Assembly (NCBI GenBank): GCA_963965975.1
Contig: OZ014415.1
Span: 7,603,057-7,667,056 of the forward strand
Direction: 5' to 3'
DNA from: Xestospongia bergquistia
Lineage: Eukaryota > Porifera > Demospongiae > Haplosclerida > Petrosiidae
Length of the DNA: 64,000 nucleotides
Shown here: positions 1 to 12,553 of the stretch, piece after piece
Position numbering within the stretch: the stretch's first letter is position 1
Layout of the letters: each line of letters opens with the position of its first letter
Made by a program: the position numbers and the translations under genes
Notes under the pieces: generated by a model
Seen by the model: only the letters and a program-made list of their open reading frames with translations
Database searches by the model: none
What the model was told of the DNA's origin: nothing

Positions 1-408
1 GAAATGGATGCAACAGAAAACAACTCTTTCTGTTCATGTTAATAATTTATTTTTGAATCATAATTAATATCATTTGTCCATTAAATTATTTTATTTGTTA
101 TTTGAGTTTAATAATATGTACTATAAATGCTATAAAGTTTGTTACTTAAAAACTATGAAATAGTTTTCAACATTATTATCATAGAATACTACATTTCATG
201 ATATACAGCCACAAACTGCTGACACACAAAAAAACAATGAGCTGAGACTGTTTGTCACTGACCTTGGAACATTACCAAGTTGTTTAATTTATTATAGCTA
301 TTTATCAAAGTAATCATTATCTTTATATAGTAGATCGACAAAGTTATCAATGACATAACATGTGTATGACAAGAATTAAGTCAACCATTTATGTCACTCC
401 ATCAGCAA

Positions 409-611
409 GTCAGTGTGTACTATAACACATCTTGATTGGATAGCTCTGACAAAGTCAAAGTCTGTTCATTATCCATCTTTTGTCATATGTCGTGAGTTCT
501 AATACCAGAACAACTTTAGTAGTTAGTGTGTACTATAACACAACTGGATTGTAGTGAACCAATGTCTTTTCATCATCCATTTTGTGAAGTACCTCAGGAG
601 TTCGTGTTATG
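409..611. repeat. Imperfect ~110-bp tandem duplication upstream of the first gene
   Basis: Two diverged copies share the block GTGTGTACTATAACACA followed by a TTGATTGG/TGGATTG segment, a TC-rich stretch and a CATCATCCAT/CATTATCCAT segment. The rest of 1-668 is AT-rich with no reading frame I would defend; it is presumably the 5' flank and promoter of the gene starting at 669. Confidence 0.5.
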
Positions 612-668
612 CTACACGTAACGGTATTTGTTTTTTGTTTATTAAATTGTTACTTATGTAAAAATTAA

Positions 669-3600
669 GTGGGTGTGATGTCAGCTGAAGAGGGTGGTGT
701 TGATATTCATCATATCAAAATGGATCGAAAGAGATCAATTTCGGCTTCTCTCTCTCGGTTGGATTCCCAACTCCCTGACTTCTATTGCTTAAAGTTTGAA
801 GAAATTACAGCATTAGCTGTATTCAAACTGTTGCAAGAACAAACCGACGAGGATCAGTCCACACAGAGCAGGCTTCTGAAACTGTTCAATATCGTCACCA
901 GCAGTGGCATACCGTTAGAGCAAGCTGTAGCTCTTACATGTCAGGTACTTAGAAGTTTGGGTTGGGAAAGTGATGAGCTAGACACGTTAGAGAAATATGC
1001 TGATCAAAGGTTCTCCCTTGAAGCATCATATCCTCAGATTCAAGACTGTCTCTTGAAAATGAACTGTGACAATGTTGTAAAGGCTGTGTATAAGGTCGTT
1101 GCTGTTCTTGATGATCAACTAGAACAGTTTTATATTAGGGTTTTTCGTCTTGCTCTATTTAGTATTCTCATTAGACATCGAGTTCAAGAACAGAACACTT
1201 TTGTAGGTTGTTTTAAAATTCTTCAAGAGAACTTAGTTCATCCGTCATTAGCAGCTGCTTTTACCTGTTGTATCCTAAATCGATTTGGTTTTAAAGATAT
1301 TAGTCAGCTAAAAAAGTATTCAACTCCTAACTACAACTTAGAGCAGAGATATCCTGATATTGATTGTAGACTAACAGTTGCTGAGTTGTTTTATAGTCTT
1401 GAGAGAGAACGTGAGTGTCCTAATGTCATACGAATAATTGCTAGGCAAGATCTTAATAATTATGCCACCGATAAGATCACTTCTATTGCTGACTTTGTCC
1501 AACTCCTCTGGGAACGAGAAGTCATTAAAGTTGGTGATGTTACTAAACTTCAAGAGTTAGCAAAGTTATGTAATCGCCCGACCTTCTTCAATAATTACTA
1601 CAGGCGTCATAACATACCACTAGGTAAGAGAGAGAAATATTTTTTGTGTTCCCTTATATGTTCATAATATGATTTCTTTTTGTCTATAATTAAAGAAGGT
1701 AGATCATCACCTCAGCTTATAACAGGTAAAGATCAACTATATAGCAATAATCTGATTTATATATATTATATAGTACATATGAGTACTCCTATACCAGTTA
1801 GTGGGGCTACTGGAGACACAATAACTACTTTAACACAAAGTGCTGGTATGTTAGTTTTTACGGAGAATTTTGTACATAGAAATGTTCCTTCTTGATAAAG
1901 GTTTATTACTATAATTATTAGTTCCTTTTAATGCCCTAACCTTCTTGAAATGTTTTGTATCCACCAGCTCATGGGATTATGTCATCATCTCTATTCTGTA
2001 GATCCTAATCTTCTAATCTCAATTTAGTAACACACTTCCTAAATTATAGCTACACAGTACATTGTTACACAACTTATTATATGATATTTATACAATCAGA
2101 AAAACTGCTCTTGAGCAATTTATGTGTAAATGTGGATATAATCAATTCTTTTTAGATATAGTAATAGAAATTTGTTCATGAAGTAGAATCAATTGTGTTA
2201 TAGTTTTATAATATGCTGCTGACCTTTTTGTGTTAAGGTCAACAATTTAATGAACTAATTCTAAAACTAAATTAGTACAAAGTGTGAACATAATTAAGAA
2301 AGTCATTTTAGTTATTACCTTATCATATAATGTAATGACATCATATGATATTACATCATCATTATTTTTGTATCTACTTGCTCTATAACTGTCATTGTTA
2401 TAGATCCTACTACCCAAACAGACAATTATATGGTATCTGCACATACAGCAGGAGATGGTATGTTAAAAATCAATAACAATGGAATGTCATTAATGTTATA
2501 TTAATTTTGTAGATATCATGAGATTAGATGATATTGTAGTGGGTAAAGAAGAGCCTAAAGGTTTGTGTTATCATTGTTTACATAGTATATAATAGGGATT
2601 AAAGAAGACTAAGGAGGGAAGGGCAGCTGTGATTTTGATAATATTAAATGTCCATATTTGGTTAAGTCATTGACTCTTTGATGCTCAAATTTCTACTGAC
2701 AATAGTAATCATAATGACCTTTATACTACATTGTGCATTAGATAGTAAAACACTGTTTGTATTTACTATAAATCAATCAATTATGTAATAATGTAGTCTT
2801 CTCTATTATAATGTAGATTCTTTAGAAAAGGAGACAGAAGACAGTGTTAATGTTATTAATATTACAGGTATAAGAAATGGTATGTCTATAATAATTATCA
2901 TAATGTTGTCTGTGTTAAGTTGACATAGTGCTACTATAATGTAATATATTACTATATCATGTATTGTGTGATCTCAATGTTCATCCTTATAGGTGGAATT
3001 AGTAACCCAGATGATCAACAATCTCAGAACTCACAACCATCTCTAGGTAAACAGAGATATATGTAATTTATGATGTATGTATTTATGATGCTATGTAGAT
3101 CCATATGTAGAAAAAGATGGTGGACAAGTGGTAGCTATACCTTCAGGTACTACTATTACTACAGATCACACTGAATATGACAAAGGTGTGCACTCTACTA
3201 AATCAGAATCACTGCCTTCTCAGAACTTACGACCATCTTTAGGTAAACAGACATATATATATATATTTATGATCTATGTTGTACATGTTGCTATGTAGAT
3301 GTATATGTAGAAGACGATGGTGGACAAGTGACAGCTACACCTTCAGGTACTATTATTACTACAGATCACACTGAAGATAGCAAAGGTGTGCACTCTACTA
3401 GATCAGGATCACTGCCTTCTCAGAACTTACGACCATCTTTAGGTAAACAGACATATTATATATCTTTATTATCAATGTTGTATATGTTGCTATGTAGACA
3501 TACATGTAAAAGAAGTAGAAGAAGATGGTGGACAAGTAGAAGCCACACCTTCAGGTACTACTACAAATCACACTGAAGATAGCAAAGGTGTACACTCTAC

Positions 3601-5731
3601 TAAATCAGAATCACTGCCTTCTCAGAACTCAGGACCATCTCTAGGTAAACAGACATACATGTATTTTATGACTTATGTTGTACATGTTATTATACAGATC
3701 CATATATAGAAAAAGGTAATGTACAAATGGCATGTACAGCTTCTAGCACTACCTCTGAAGATAGCAAAGGTGAATTTCTAGAAAGAGCAAGTTTAGCATC
3801 AACACAGTCTGCTCATTCAGGTAGTCACTTCATCTTTGACTTATTATAACTATGGAATTATGTAGATCAGAGATTATTAGAACCAGAGTCTCCTCCTCCA
3901 AGTTAGTATAAATGTTTGTTCTCTTAACACTGCTATATTGTCTTTATCGTGTCTGTTTTGTTAAATTATTTCTGTTTTGTTAAATCCCATATAGACTCTC
4001 AAATTAGTTTACAGAATAACACAATAGAGTACAAAATAGACCAACAGACAACTATAAACGGTAGTGAATATCATTCTGCAGCCACTCAACAACGTAAATA
4101 AATAACTTAAATTCTAATTCATTTTTTTTAATAATGTAAGGTCAAACTTTCAATGATAAGGATACTAGTGGCACTTATTCATCAAAAAAATATGATCAAT
4201 ATATCCTCCGTTTTACATGTATATGTAAGTTAGTGATACATGGATATTATTTTTATAAATACATGTCTAAATGTAATACATGATTTTTAGATTGTTTTGT
4301 TTCACTTTCTATTGTTCTATTGTTGTATGCTATTTTTGAGAGTAGTGAACAAAAATTAACCAGCACAATGTTATTGGTGCTAATATGTGTATTATTACAC
4401 ATTAATATATTAATATTAATAATAATTAATGCATTGATAAATGCTTCAATTTGGGCATTACAAATCAAAGGTTTTTAATTTAATAATATGTCTACAACTA
4501 ACTTCAAAGTTTTTTCAACTCTATAGTCTTCAAAATTAGCAAAAGTCCATTTTTTAAACCATAAAAGTACCATTAGAAATTTAGAATGGTTTTTCTATTT
4601 CTGCCTACCACACAATGGAAGCCAGGCAGTCTTAACATCATCCATTTCAATATTCTTATACTGTTAAATTACATATTATACTTTTTACTTTTAGGTGTTG
4701 TCATAACAATAACCTTATTGATTTTTTCAATTCTTGGAGGGATTGGCCTTGGAATTACATATGGTATTCTTTTTAATCATTCACAAAATCAATCTTTGTC
4801 AAACGTGACAGTTTATGGTGGCAAATATCATCGACCAATATTCGTCAGCTCTGACAGTTTTATGTCAAGTACTTCTATTGACATTTCTTTATCAAACCCT
4901 GGCACAAAATCAGCTGCTCTTTACCAAACACTGTGTAAAAACTTAACTCTCTTAACAGATAGATCATTGCCACCTCAATACATTACACAACTAAGCCCAA
5001 ACTCATTTATTCGAGATGGTTACAACTATGATGTTTATGAAGATGAACCTATTAATCTAGCACCTGGTTCAAGTCTCACTTATATTATGAGTGCTTATTC
5101 AACATCCTCTGATCCAGGATGTCTAAGACTATATCTCTTCAACTCTTACAGTGCCTATGACTCATTTCTAGGTACTGATAACAATACTGTTAATAACTAT
5201 GTTACTCGATCACATTGTGTAAATGTTAGTCCTTCAGGACCGCCAGCTCAAACAGTAATAGTATTTGATATCACTGAACAAGCCAATTATTATGTTGCCG
5301 TTGAGACTCCTGGTCAGATTGCCTTTGATGCTAATGTATCTGTTATACAAACTTATTATGATATAAATGGGTTTAAAATGCCTTGCTCATATCACCTTTC
5401 TTCCAGTCATCCTTCCTGTGTTATTGACAGATGCACTCCTTATAAAGTATTTTGCTTCGAAGTCAAGAAAAACAATATCTGCTTTCTTATTGTTTCTAAT
5501 GACCAAGTTAATTTGATCTACCAAACTAAGATGCCCACCTATACCATTGACAGTTCCTACGCATTTCTTGCTATGATGGCTATGATTCTATTAACAATAA
5601 TTCTGATTGTCTGGTTGATTTTGTGTTGTTGTTGCTATTGCCGATGTAAGAGGAAAAATCGTACTAATACACTTAAAAGTGAGATTGTTAAAAGTACTGG
5701 TGAAAACAAGTTCCTAGATGAGAAATTATGA
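669..5731 (+). CDS. Two-pass membrane protein with N-terminal DED-like death-fold domain (membrane gene 1)
   Basis: I recognise no named family for the whole protein. Fifteen exons join in frame (669-1623, 1696-1725, 1774-1845, 2404-2457, 2513-2560, 2817-2879, 2993-3046, 3099-3242, 3299-3442, 3498-3644, 3698-3820, 3866-3901, 3995-4093, 4141-4224, 4695-5731), giving about 1029 residues. Every intron is phase 1. Exon 1 (318 aa) holds two related helical repeats (motifs LEKYADQRFSLEASYP and LKKYSTPNYNLEQRYP). It ends in a DED-like stretch near residues 240-312 (FVQLLWEREVIKVGD, LQELAKLC, NRPTFF). A Ser/Thr/Asp-rich linker made of repeated exons follows. TM1 is near 685-708, then a Cys-containing ectodomain with N-glycosylation sequons, TM2 near 975-1000 (ends in CCCCYC) and a basic tail. 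The death fold should face the cytosol. A second in-frame ATG four codons into the frame is an alternative start. The splice model is strong; the DED label is tentative. Confidence 0.78.
3047..3697 (+). repeat. Tandem exon-plus-intron array inside membrane gene 1
   Basis: Three consecutive units of about 200 bp each contain one 144-147 nt exon and a short intron. The exons encode near-identical linkers (DGGQV, TPSGT, DHTEDSKGVHSTKSE, LPSQN, PSL) and have phase-1 ends, so units can be gained or lost without breaking the frame. The intron parts (GGTAAACAGA...GCTATGTAG) are equally conserved, showing that genomic units were duplicated, not only coding sequence. Confidence 0.85.
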
Positions 5732-6302
5732 GTACACACTTAAGGAGTCTTCATGTACGTCCTTTCTCTCTCTATATATATATCAATAATTTTTGGTTAC
5801 ATATTATGTTATATGATAATTGATTTGCTTTTCTTTTTGATTTTTACAATACAATGATTTCAAATTATACTTTAGTCATTATCAAACTATTATTAGCTTG
5901 TGATATTTCAATAACTAGTGTCATACTTTCATATTTTTCATTTATATTGACTATATATTTTATCTGTTTTATCAAAATTAGAACTTTATACTTTCATAAA
6001 GAGTTTGACCTTTATGGCTGTAGTTATGCTAATCCATAATGATGATAACAAACCACAAAGTATCTATTGCTAATACCAGTTTAGTTTACTTTTTCTATAT
6101 AATCATTTTTTTAAAATTATAAATCTATTTTGATAATTAACCAAAAGACAAAATGAAAATGCTAGTATTATTAATAATAGTTCTTAAGTTAACTATTCAT
6201 CATAGAGATAGAGCAACATTTATTGTCCATTTTGAGATGAGACATTCAGTATCCTATTTAGAACAAATAAAGACTCCACTTAAAAGTATTCCAAAAGACA
6301 AC
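5732..6302. other. Intergenic, no gene seen
   Basis: AT-rich 3' flank of membrane gene 1, running into the 3' flank of the oppositely oriented small pseudogene. From about 6160 it aligns by eye with 11.74 kb onward, as part of the segmental duplication. A short frame at 5854-6039 is hydrophobic but shows no supporting feature. Confidence 0.6.
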
Positions 6303-6790
6303 TTACAAACATGAACCACACCATTGCTCTTTCAATGTTGATATTATCTTAGGAATGAATTTGGTATAACAACTTGTATTTCCAGTCTGTGGTTGTATAT
6401 CTACCATCACTACTGGTTGACATATAGTAGGATCAGAACAGAATAAACGAAACTCATTAGGTTGCTTGTTAGCAACGAGATAAAATTCATACTCTAGTAT
6501 CTAGAGGAAGATATACTATGTTAGATTTAAAATAATGTTTTTTAATAGTATTTCAGGACCAAGTCATGTGATGTCAAGTTCACAGCAAGATATAGTCATC
6601 TAAAACCGTAAAACTATATATATACAATGTATATATGTGTTTTCCTTTTTAACTTGAGGATGACACATTATTAAACAGTAAGTTACACATAGAATTACAC
6701 AATAAGGACTTTAAAACAGTCACTATAAATACTCTCCATTCAGTTCTTGAACATCCTTAAGGAACTCACACTTTTCAGTTTTTTTAGCAA
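6303..6790 (-). pseudogene. Small WCGSC-family gene, exon 1 deleted
   Basis: Exon 2 (6303-6500, 198 nt) is intact. It has a good acceptor, an open frame of 65 codons, the motif YLVANKQPNEFRLFCSDPT and the terminal QWCGSCL. It aligns base for base with exon 2 at 11884-12081. The exon 1 equivalent is missing. The sequence around 6765-6790 still matches the 3' end of exon 1 at 12338-12360, then jumps directly to sequence matching 12678 onward. About 300 bp containing the start codon and most of exon 1 have therefore been lost. Transcription and translation of exon 2 alone seem unlikely. Confidence 0.8.
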
Positions 6791-7242
6791 ATATATAGTT
6801 GTTATAATGAAAGTTGTATTTGCATTTATCTTATCAAAACTGATGATATCTTTCACAGCTATATAAATCAAAGCCACAAAATATTCATTATGATGTGTGT
6901 AGTGTGGGAGAATATAGTTTACATAATTATCTAATGGATTGTAAAAAGTAGGGAGTATTTTGATGACATTTTAATTATATTATCATAACAATGTCTCATA
7001 TAAGTACTTTCAATTTCAAAATCCTTACCAATTATTAATTAGTTCATTACTTTCATCAAAACATATATATGACAGTTAGGTTGATATTACAAAGACTATA
7101 AAGGCAATCAGATGTAAATATAAGTATCTAATGATTGTTATTCAAAATGAAATTGAAAAATGTGCTAATCTGAATCCAATATCTCTTCAAAAAGTTATTT
7201 TTATTTTTGTATCTACTTGCTCTATAACTGTCATTGTTATAG

Positions 7243-9363
7243 AGCCTACTACCCAAACAGATAATTATATGGTATCTGCACATACAGCAGGAGATGGTAT
7301 GTTAAATATCAATAATAATGGTATGTCATTTATGGTATATTAATATTTTGTAGATATCATGAGATTAGATGATATTGTAGTGGGTAAAGAAGAGCCTAAA
7401 GGTTTGTGTTATCATTGTTTACATAATATATAATAGGGATTAAAGAAGACTGGGGAGGGAATGGCAGCTGTGATTTAATAATATTAAATGTCCTTATTTG
7501 ATAGTCATTGACTCTGATGCTCAAATTTCTACTGACAATAGTAATCATAATGACCTTTATACTACATTGTGTATTAGATAGTAAAACACTGTTTGTATAC
7601 ACTATAGATTGATCATGTAATAATGTAGTCTTCTCTTCTCTATTCCATTGTAGATTCTTTAGAAAATGAAACAAGAGATAATATTAATTTTGTTAATGCT
7701 AGAGGTGTAAGAAATGGTATGTCTATAGCATTTATCATAATGTCTATGTTAAGTTGACATAGTGTTAATATAATGTAATGTATTACTATATCAGATATTG
7801 TGTGATCTCAATGTTCATCCTTATAGGTGACCCAGATGATCAACCATCTCAGAACTCACAACCATCTCTAGGTAAACAGAGATATATGTAATTTATGATG
7901 TATGTATTCATGATGCTATGTAGATCTAAATGTAGAAAAAGATGGTGGACAAGTGACAGCTATACCTTCAGGTACTATTACTACAGATCACACTGAAAAT
8001 AGCAAAGTTGATCTCTCTACTAAATTAGAATCACTGCCTTCTCAGAACTCACGACCATCTCTAGGTAAACAGACATACATGTATTTTATGACATATGTGT
8101 TCATGATGCTATATAGAAAAAGATTGTGGACAAGTGGTAGCTACACCTTCAGGTACTACTACTACAGATCACACTGAAGGTAAGAAAGGTGTGCACTCTA
8201 CTAAATCAGAATTATTGCTTTCAGTAATATACACCAATTATTGTCATATGCAATTATTACCAGGGTTTCATTTAGGGGGGTGGAGGGGGGCATTTGCCCC
8301 CCCCCCCTTGCCAGAGTCTTGCCCCCCCCCTCCTTGGAAATTAGGTTAGCCATTTTTTCCAAGGGGTAATTGGATGTAATGAACACAGAACTGAAACTCA
8401 ACACAAGGAATATACAGCATAAGATAACCTTAGGCTAAACATAAGGAGTATGTACAGTTTTAACCTAAACACCAATAGTCTATGGGTGTTAAATTACTCT
8501 TAAGTGCCTTATCAGCACCAGTATAACTTGGTCTATAAGTGTCTTATCAGCACCAGAAATATGGTCATCTCATCATGTCATTTGAAAACCACAAATGGTC
8601 TGAAAATGTGCCGGAAGCGATTTCAGAGGGTCTAAAATTCAGAAATTTTCTGGGGGACATGTTCCCAGACACCACTAGAGGACGTGCTGTTGCACACAGT
8701 CCCTTTACCCCACTAAATTTTCTCAAAGTATTATTTTGCCCCCTCCCCTTGTCCATTTTTCTAAATGAAACCCTGATTACCTCCATGTATAATATATCTC
8801 TGAACTTATTATCTAATCTCTACTACTTAATGACCTATATATAATAGATAGCAATGTAGATAGAGATGGTGGACAGTCAATATCAGGTTATCCAAGTAAC
8901 AACATTAAGTTTGTATCTATAATTAGATGACATTGTTACTATAATTAGATGACACATGTTACTATATATAATAGATAGCAATGTAGATAGAGATGGTGGA
9001 CAGTCAATATCAGGTTGTCCAAATCCAAGTAACAACATTAAGTTTGTATGTATAGGTCCCACTGAAAATAGAGATGTTACTCACTCTACGCAAGAATCAC
9101 CACCTTTAGGTAACGCTAGTTAAAACCTTAAATTCAATTTATATCTATACCATAGATCAAAGAGATGGTAATCCAGTTCCTCCGACTTTTGATCTAGGTA
9201 TAACACTATATTGACAGAGTATGTAATATCATTGATTCATTCTCAACTTTTATAGGTAAAAGAAATAAAGACAACAAAGAAGGCTCATCTTCAGGTTATA
9301 CTGAACTACATCATTGCATGGCCTAGCTTTACTGTTTTTACATGCAGAGATATAGACAACACA

Positions 9364-9397
<34 letters not shown>

Positions 9398-9401
9398 GTT
9401 A

Positions 9402-9439
<38 letters not shown>

Positions 9440-11193
9440 GTTATCTTTAATTTCATGTGTAGGTTCTTCAGGAGAATCTACTAAAAACGTCCTTCAAACA
9501 CAAAGTTTAATTGACAACAAAACTGTCAACACTTTAAAACCTACTTCTAAAGTTTCTGGCTCTTTTGAATCAACAGGTAATTATAACTAACTATATATTT
9601 ATTGCTGGATATCAAAAATATATGTCTTCTACTGACAACTAATTTATAATTTAACCAATAATAATATATTTCTATTGCAACAATGTGATACATGAAGATA
9701 AATCCTACTAGTTTGCCTCTTGGAGGTAGTAGAACATCAAACAATATTAATGTTATTTTTTATGATGATTGTGATGAAATATACTTGTCCCGTAAAATTT
9801 TAAATTTTGTTTGCTTTGTTCCATAAAGCGGTGACAATCCAAAGGGAGACACCTCGTCGTACAACATGTAACTATTCACTATTGTCAGAAAGACAACGTA
9901 AAAATGTTCCTAACATCAAATGTAAGTTCAATATATGGACAGTTGATATATATAATGTAATTATATATAACTTATAATTAATTAAGAATTATAAAATATC
10001 CAGAAATGCTTTATTATGTATTACCTATGTCCATTAAGATAGTATCTATAATAGCTTTGTGCTAACATAAGCACAAAGATATATAAAGTACATTTATTTA
10101 TATTTTAGGTTGTGCTGTGACATTATTAATATTAATACCAATACCATTGTTGCTAGCTGTTGTTGCTCTTGGTACAACAACTGTTATTCTTCATTTTTAC
10201 CACCAACCTCAGTCTACCAGTGAAATAGTGATACTTATAAAGAGTATATACAATCGACCAATGCTAGTTACCTCAAATAGTTTTACAACAGCCACATCTA
10301 TTAATTTTACAATACTAAATCCTGACTCAAACTCAGCTGCTCTTTACCAAACGCCATGCAACAACTTGACTCTTTTAACAAACAAATCATTACCACTTCA
10401 TCATATTACACAACTATTTCCAGACTCTTTTATTCGAGACGGTTACAACTATGATCTTCATAAAGATGTACCTATTAATCTATCACCTGGTTCAAGTCTC
10501 ACTTATATAATGAGCGCTAATTCAACATCTTCTGATCCAGGATGCCTTAGACTATATCTCTTTGACTCTTACAGTGCCTACAACTCATTTCTAGGTACTG
10601 ATAACACTACTGCTAATAACTATGTTACTCGATCAGATTGTATAAATGTCAGTACTTCAGGACCACCAGCTCAATCAATAATAGTATTTAATATCACTGA
10701 TAAACAGGCCAATTATTATGTTGCTGTTGAGACTCCTGGTCAGATTGCCTTTGATGCTAATGTATCTGTTATACAAACTTATTATGATACAAATTGGTTA
10801 AAAATGCCTTGTTCCTATCGCCTTTCTTCCAGTAAACCTTCCTGTATTATTAACAGATGTAATCACAGCATTCTTAACAATTTTGTCTGTTTTGACATGA
10901 AGAAAGATGACACATGTTTTCTTATTGATTCTACAAGTACAGTTGACGTGACCTACCAAACTGAGACTGCCATTTTTAATGGCAATTCTTCCTACACATT
11001 TTTTGCTACATTAGCTACAGCAGTCCTGTTTCTACTAGCAGTTCTGATTAGCTGTTTATTAATAAAATGCTGTTGCTGTTCTTTGTATAGGAAGGATAAA
11101 AGTAACAGTAGCAGACCTGAAAGGTATGATGTTTTAAGCACTGAGAGTGATGATAGAAGTGACATTGTCCCCAAGAAATGTAATTGTGTATAA
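7243..11193 (+). CDS. 5'-truncated paralogue of membrane gene 1 (membrane gene 2)
   Basis: Fourteen phase-1 exons are recognisable (7243-7296, 7354-7401, 7654-7716, 7827-7871, 7924-8064, 8117-8179, 8848-8886, 8975-9013, 9056-9109, 9156-9197, 9256-9294, 9463-9576, 9829-9921, 10109-11193). They give the linker, TM1 (ILIPIPLLLAVVALG), a Cys-rich ectodomain and TM2 plus tail. The ectodomain is clearly paralogous to gene 1 (shared LAPGSSLTYIMS-type block, YYVAVETPGQIAFDANVSV). The death-fold exon is absent because the duplication breakpoint lies upstream. No ancestral start codon remains. However, the frame is open upstream of 7243 to an ATG at 7131 with a hydrophobic stretch (VIFIFVSTCSITVIVI), a possible new start. 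Intact reading across about 360 divergent residues argues for function, but promoter and start are unproven. Confidence 0.68.
8261..8775 (+). mobile_element. hAT-like MITE, copy 1
   Basis: Perfect 15-bp terminal inverted repeats (CAGGGTTTCATTTAG / CTAAATGAAACCCTG) flanked by a 5-bp target duplication ATTAC. There is no transposase. The interior carries G-rich and C-rich runs (GGGGGCATTTGCCCCC) that can fold back or form G-quadruplexes. It is inserted in an intron of membrane gene 2, just after a truncated linker exon. The second copy is at 60107. CAGGG ends are typical of hAT; a 5-bp duplication is shorter than the usual 8, so the superfamily is an inference. Confidence 0.85.
8848..9013 (+). 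repeat. Tandem duplication of a 39-nt exon in membrane gene 2
   Basis: The exon at 8848-8886 and the one at 8975-9013 encode the same peptide (SNVDRDGGQSIS) with the same acceptor and donor and phase-1 ends. The flanking intron sequence is also duplicated. Confidence 0.75.
9364..9442. repeat. (ATT)n microsatellite
   Basis: About 25 trinucleotide units in an intron of membrane gene 2, about 20 bp upstream of the exon 9463 acceptor. Poly-Leu and poly-Ile frames across it are artefacts. Confidence 0.95.
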
Positions 11194-11883
11194 TTGTATT
11201 GTTGACTATGCAAAGTTTGAGGGTCTTATCATGCCTGATTATATATTTTAGCAAAATGCCAATTTTTTTCTCTCTTATACTTTACTGTACTATAATAATT
11301 AATTATATTTTGCACAAATACATCTTTCGTTATGTTGAGGATTATGTATATTTCTATCAGTAGTATATTTCAATTATATTTAATTTTATATTTTACTCAT
11401 TAATTTTAATAAACTTATCTAATTTGATAAGATTTGATTTAAGGGTCTTACATTTTTTGCAAGAAAGCTGCTTTTCTCTTGTACTATTGGTTTCAATCTT
11501 TTACTCATTTATTACTTTAATAAACTTATTTAATTTAATCTGTAAATCTCATAATTCTTTATCACTTTTCCACCCATGTGTGTATGAATGTAATAGTAAT
11601 ATTCATAATGATAATAAACAAGCCAAAAAAGGGGGCCAACACTTACTATTCATGTAAAAAAATAAATGTTTTTTTATTGCAATTAAAGAAAATAAATCCA
11701 TTGTTGACAAACTAAAGATAATGTAAATGTATGCAAGATGTGAAAATGAAAATACTAGTGTTCATGACAATTCTCACTATTTAGAAAATGACTTTATTAT
11801 CCATTTTAAGTTGAGACAATCTCTACCCTGTACAGAACAAATAAAGATAATTCCACTTAAACATACTAATTCCAAAGAACAAC
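11194..11883. other. Convergent intergenic region, no gene seen
   Basis: 3' flanks of membrane gene 2 (+) and the small gene on the - strand. AT-rich, with several AATAAA-like sites around 11407-11690. Short frames here show no family resemblance. Confidence 0.6.
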
Positions 11884-12553
11884 TTACAAACATGAACCAC
11901 ACCATTGCTTTTCCAATGTTGATTTTATCATATCAATGTAATTAACATAACAGCTTGTACTCCCAGTCTGTGCCTGTATTTTTAACATCACCACTGGTTG
12001 ACATTTGGTAGGATCAGAACAGAATAAACGAAACTCGTTTGGTTGCTTGTTAGCAACAAGATAGAGATCATAATCTAGTGTCTAGAGTAAGATAGACAAT
12101 ATTAGATTTAAAAAATGCATTTCATAGTATTTTAGGACAAAAACATAAATGTCAAGTTTATAGCAAGATGTAGTCATCTAAAACAGTAAAACTACGTTAT
12201 ATACAATGTATGTATGTGTTTTTCTTTTTACTAGAGGATATCATGTTATTAAACAATCATCTACAAAAAATTACACAATAAGCACTTTAAGGCACTTGCT
12301 ACATAATACTCTCAATTTACTTCTTGAACAAATTCACTTTTTTTAGTTTTTTTAGCAAATCCTTGAAGTCATCATTAGTAAACCAAGTAGATGCTGTATC
12401 ATCTTCTGCTTCTGTCTGCATTATCTCCTTTTGTCTAGCCACTACATCATCAACTGAAGCTGAGTATGTGATAGTAAGTAAAAGGCATTCTTTTTTAAAA
12501 TCTTGTAGGGTAGCTTCTCCCTCAGTATTATTTATATCTTCATTTAAAGCCAT
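11884..12553 (-). CDS. Small two-exon WCGSC-family protein, copy A
   Basis: Unrecognised family. Exon 1 is 12338-12553 and exon 2 is 11884-12081, joined at a phase-0 intron (donor GTGAAT, acceptor CTCTAG), giving about 137 residues. The N-terminal half has LLLTITYSASVDDVVARQ and WFTNDDFKDLLKKLKK; the C-terminal half has YLVANKQPNEFRLFCSDPTK and ends QWCGSCL. There is no signal peptide or TM, so it is probably cytosolic. An upstream in-frame ATG at 12584-12586 would add 11 residues (MILVLWGSLFD); I prefer the inner start because paralogue similarity begins there. Conserved cysteines (FCSDP.KC, SCY, WCGSC) suggest a metal site or disulphides, an inference. Paralogues lie at 13178-14026 and, broken, at 6303 and 17505. 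Confidence 0.72.

Noticed and set aside
1680..1895. Separate small ORF after the first exon
   Set aside because: It overlaps two phase-1 exons of membrane gene 1 (1696-1725 and 1774-1845) and the intron between them.
8539..8844. ORFs across the 8.3-8.8 kb region
   Set aside because: They lie inside the MITE and its flank and show no transposase similarity.
9250..9456. Poly-Ile/poly-Leu ORFs
   Set aside because: Translations of the (ATT)n microsatellite.
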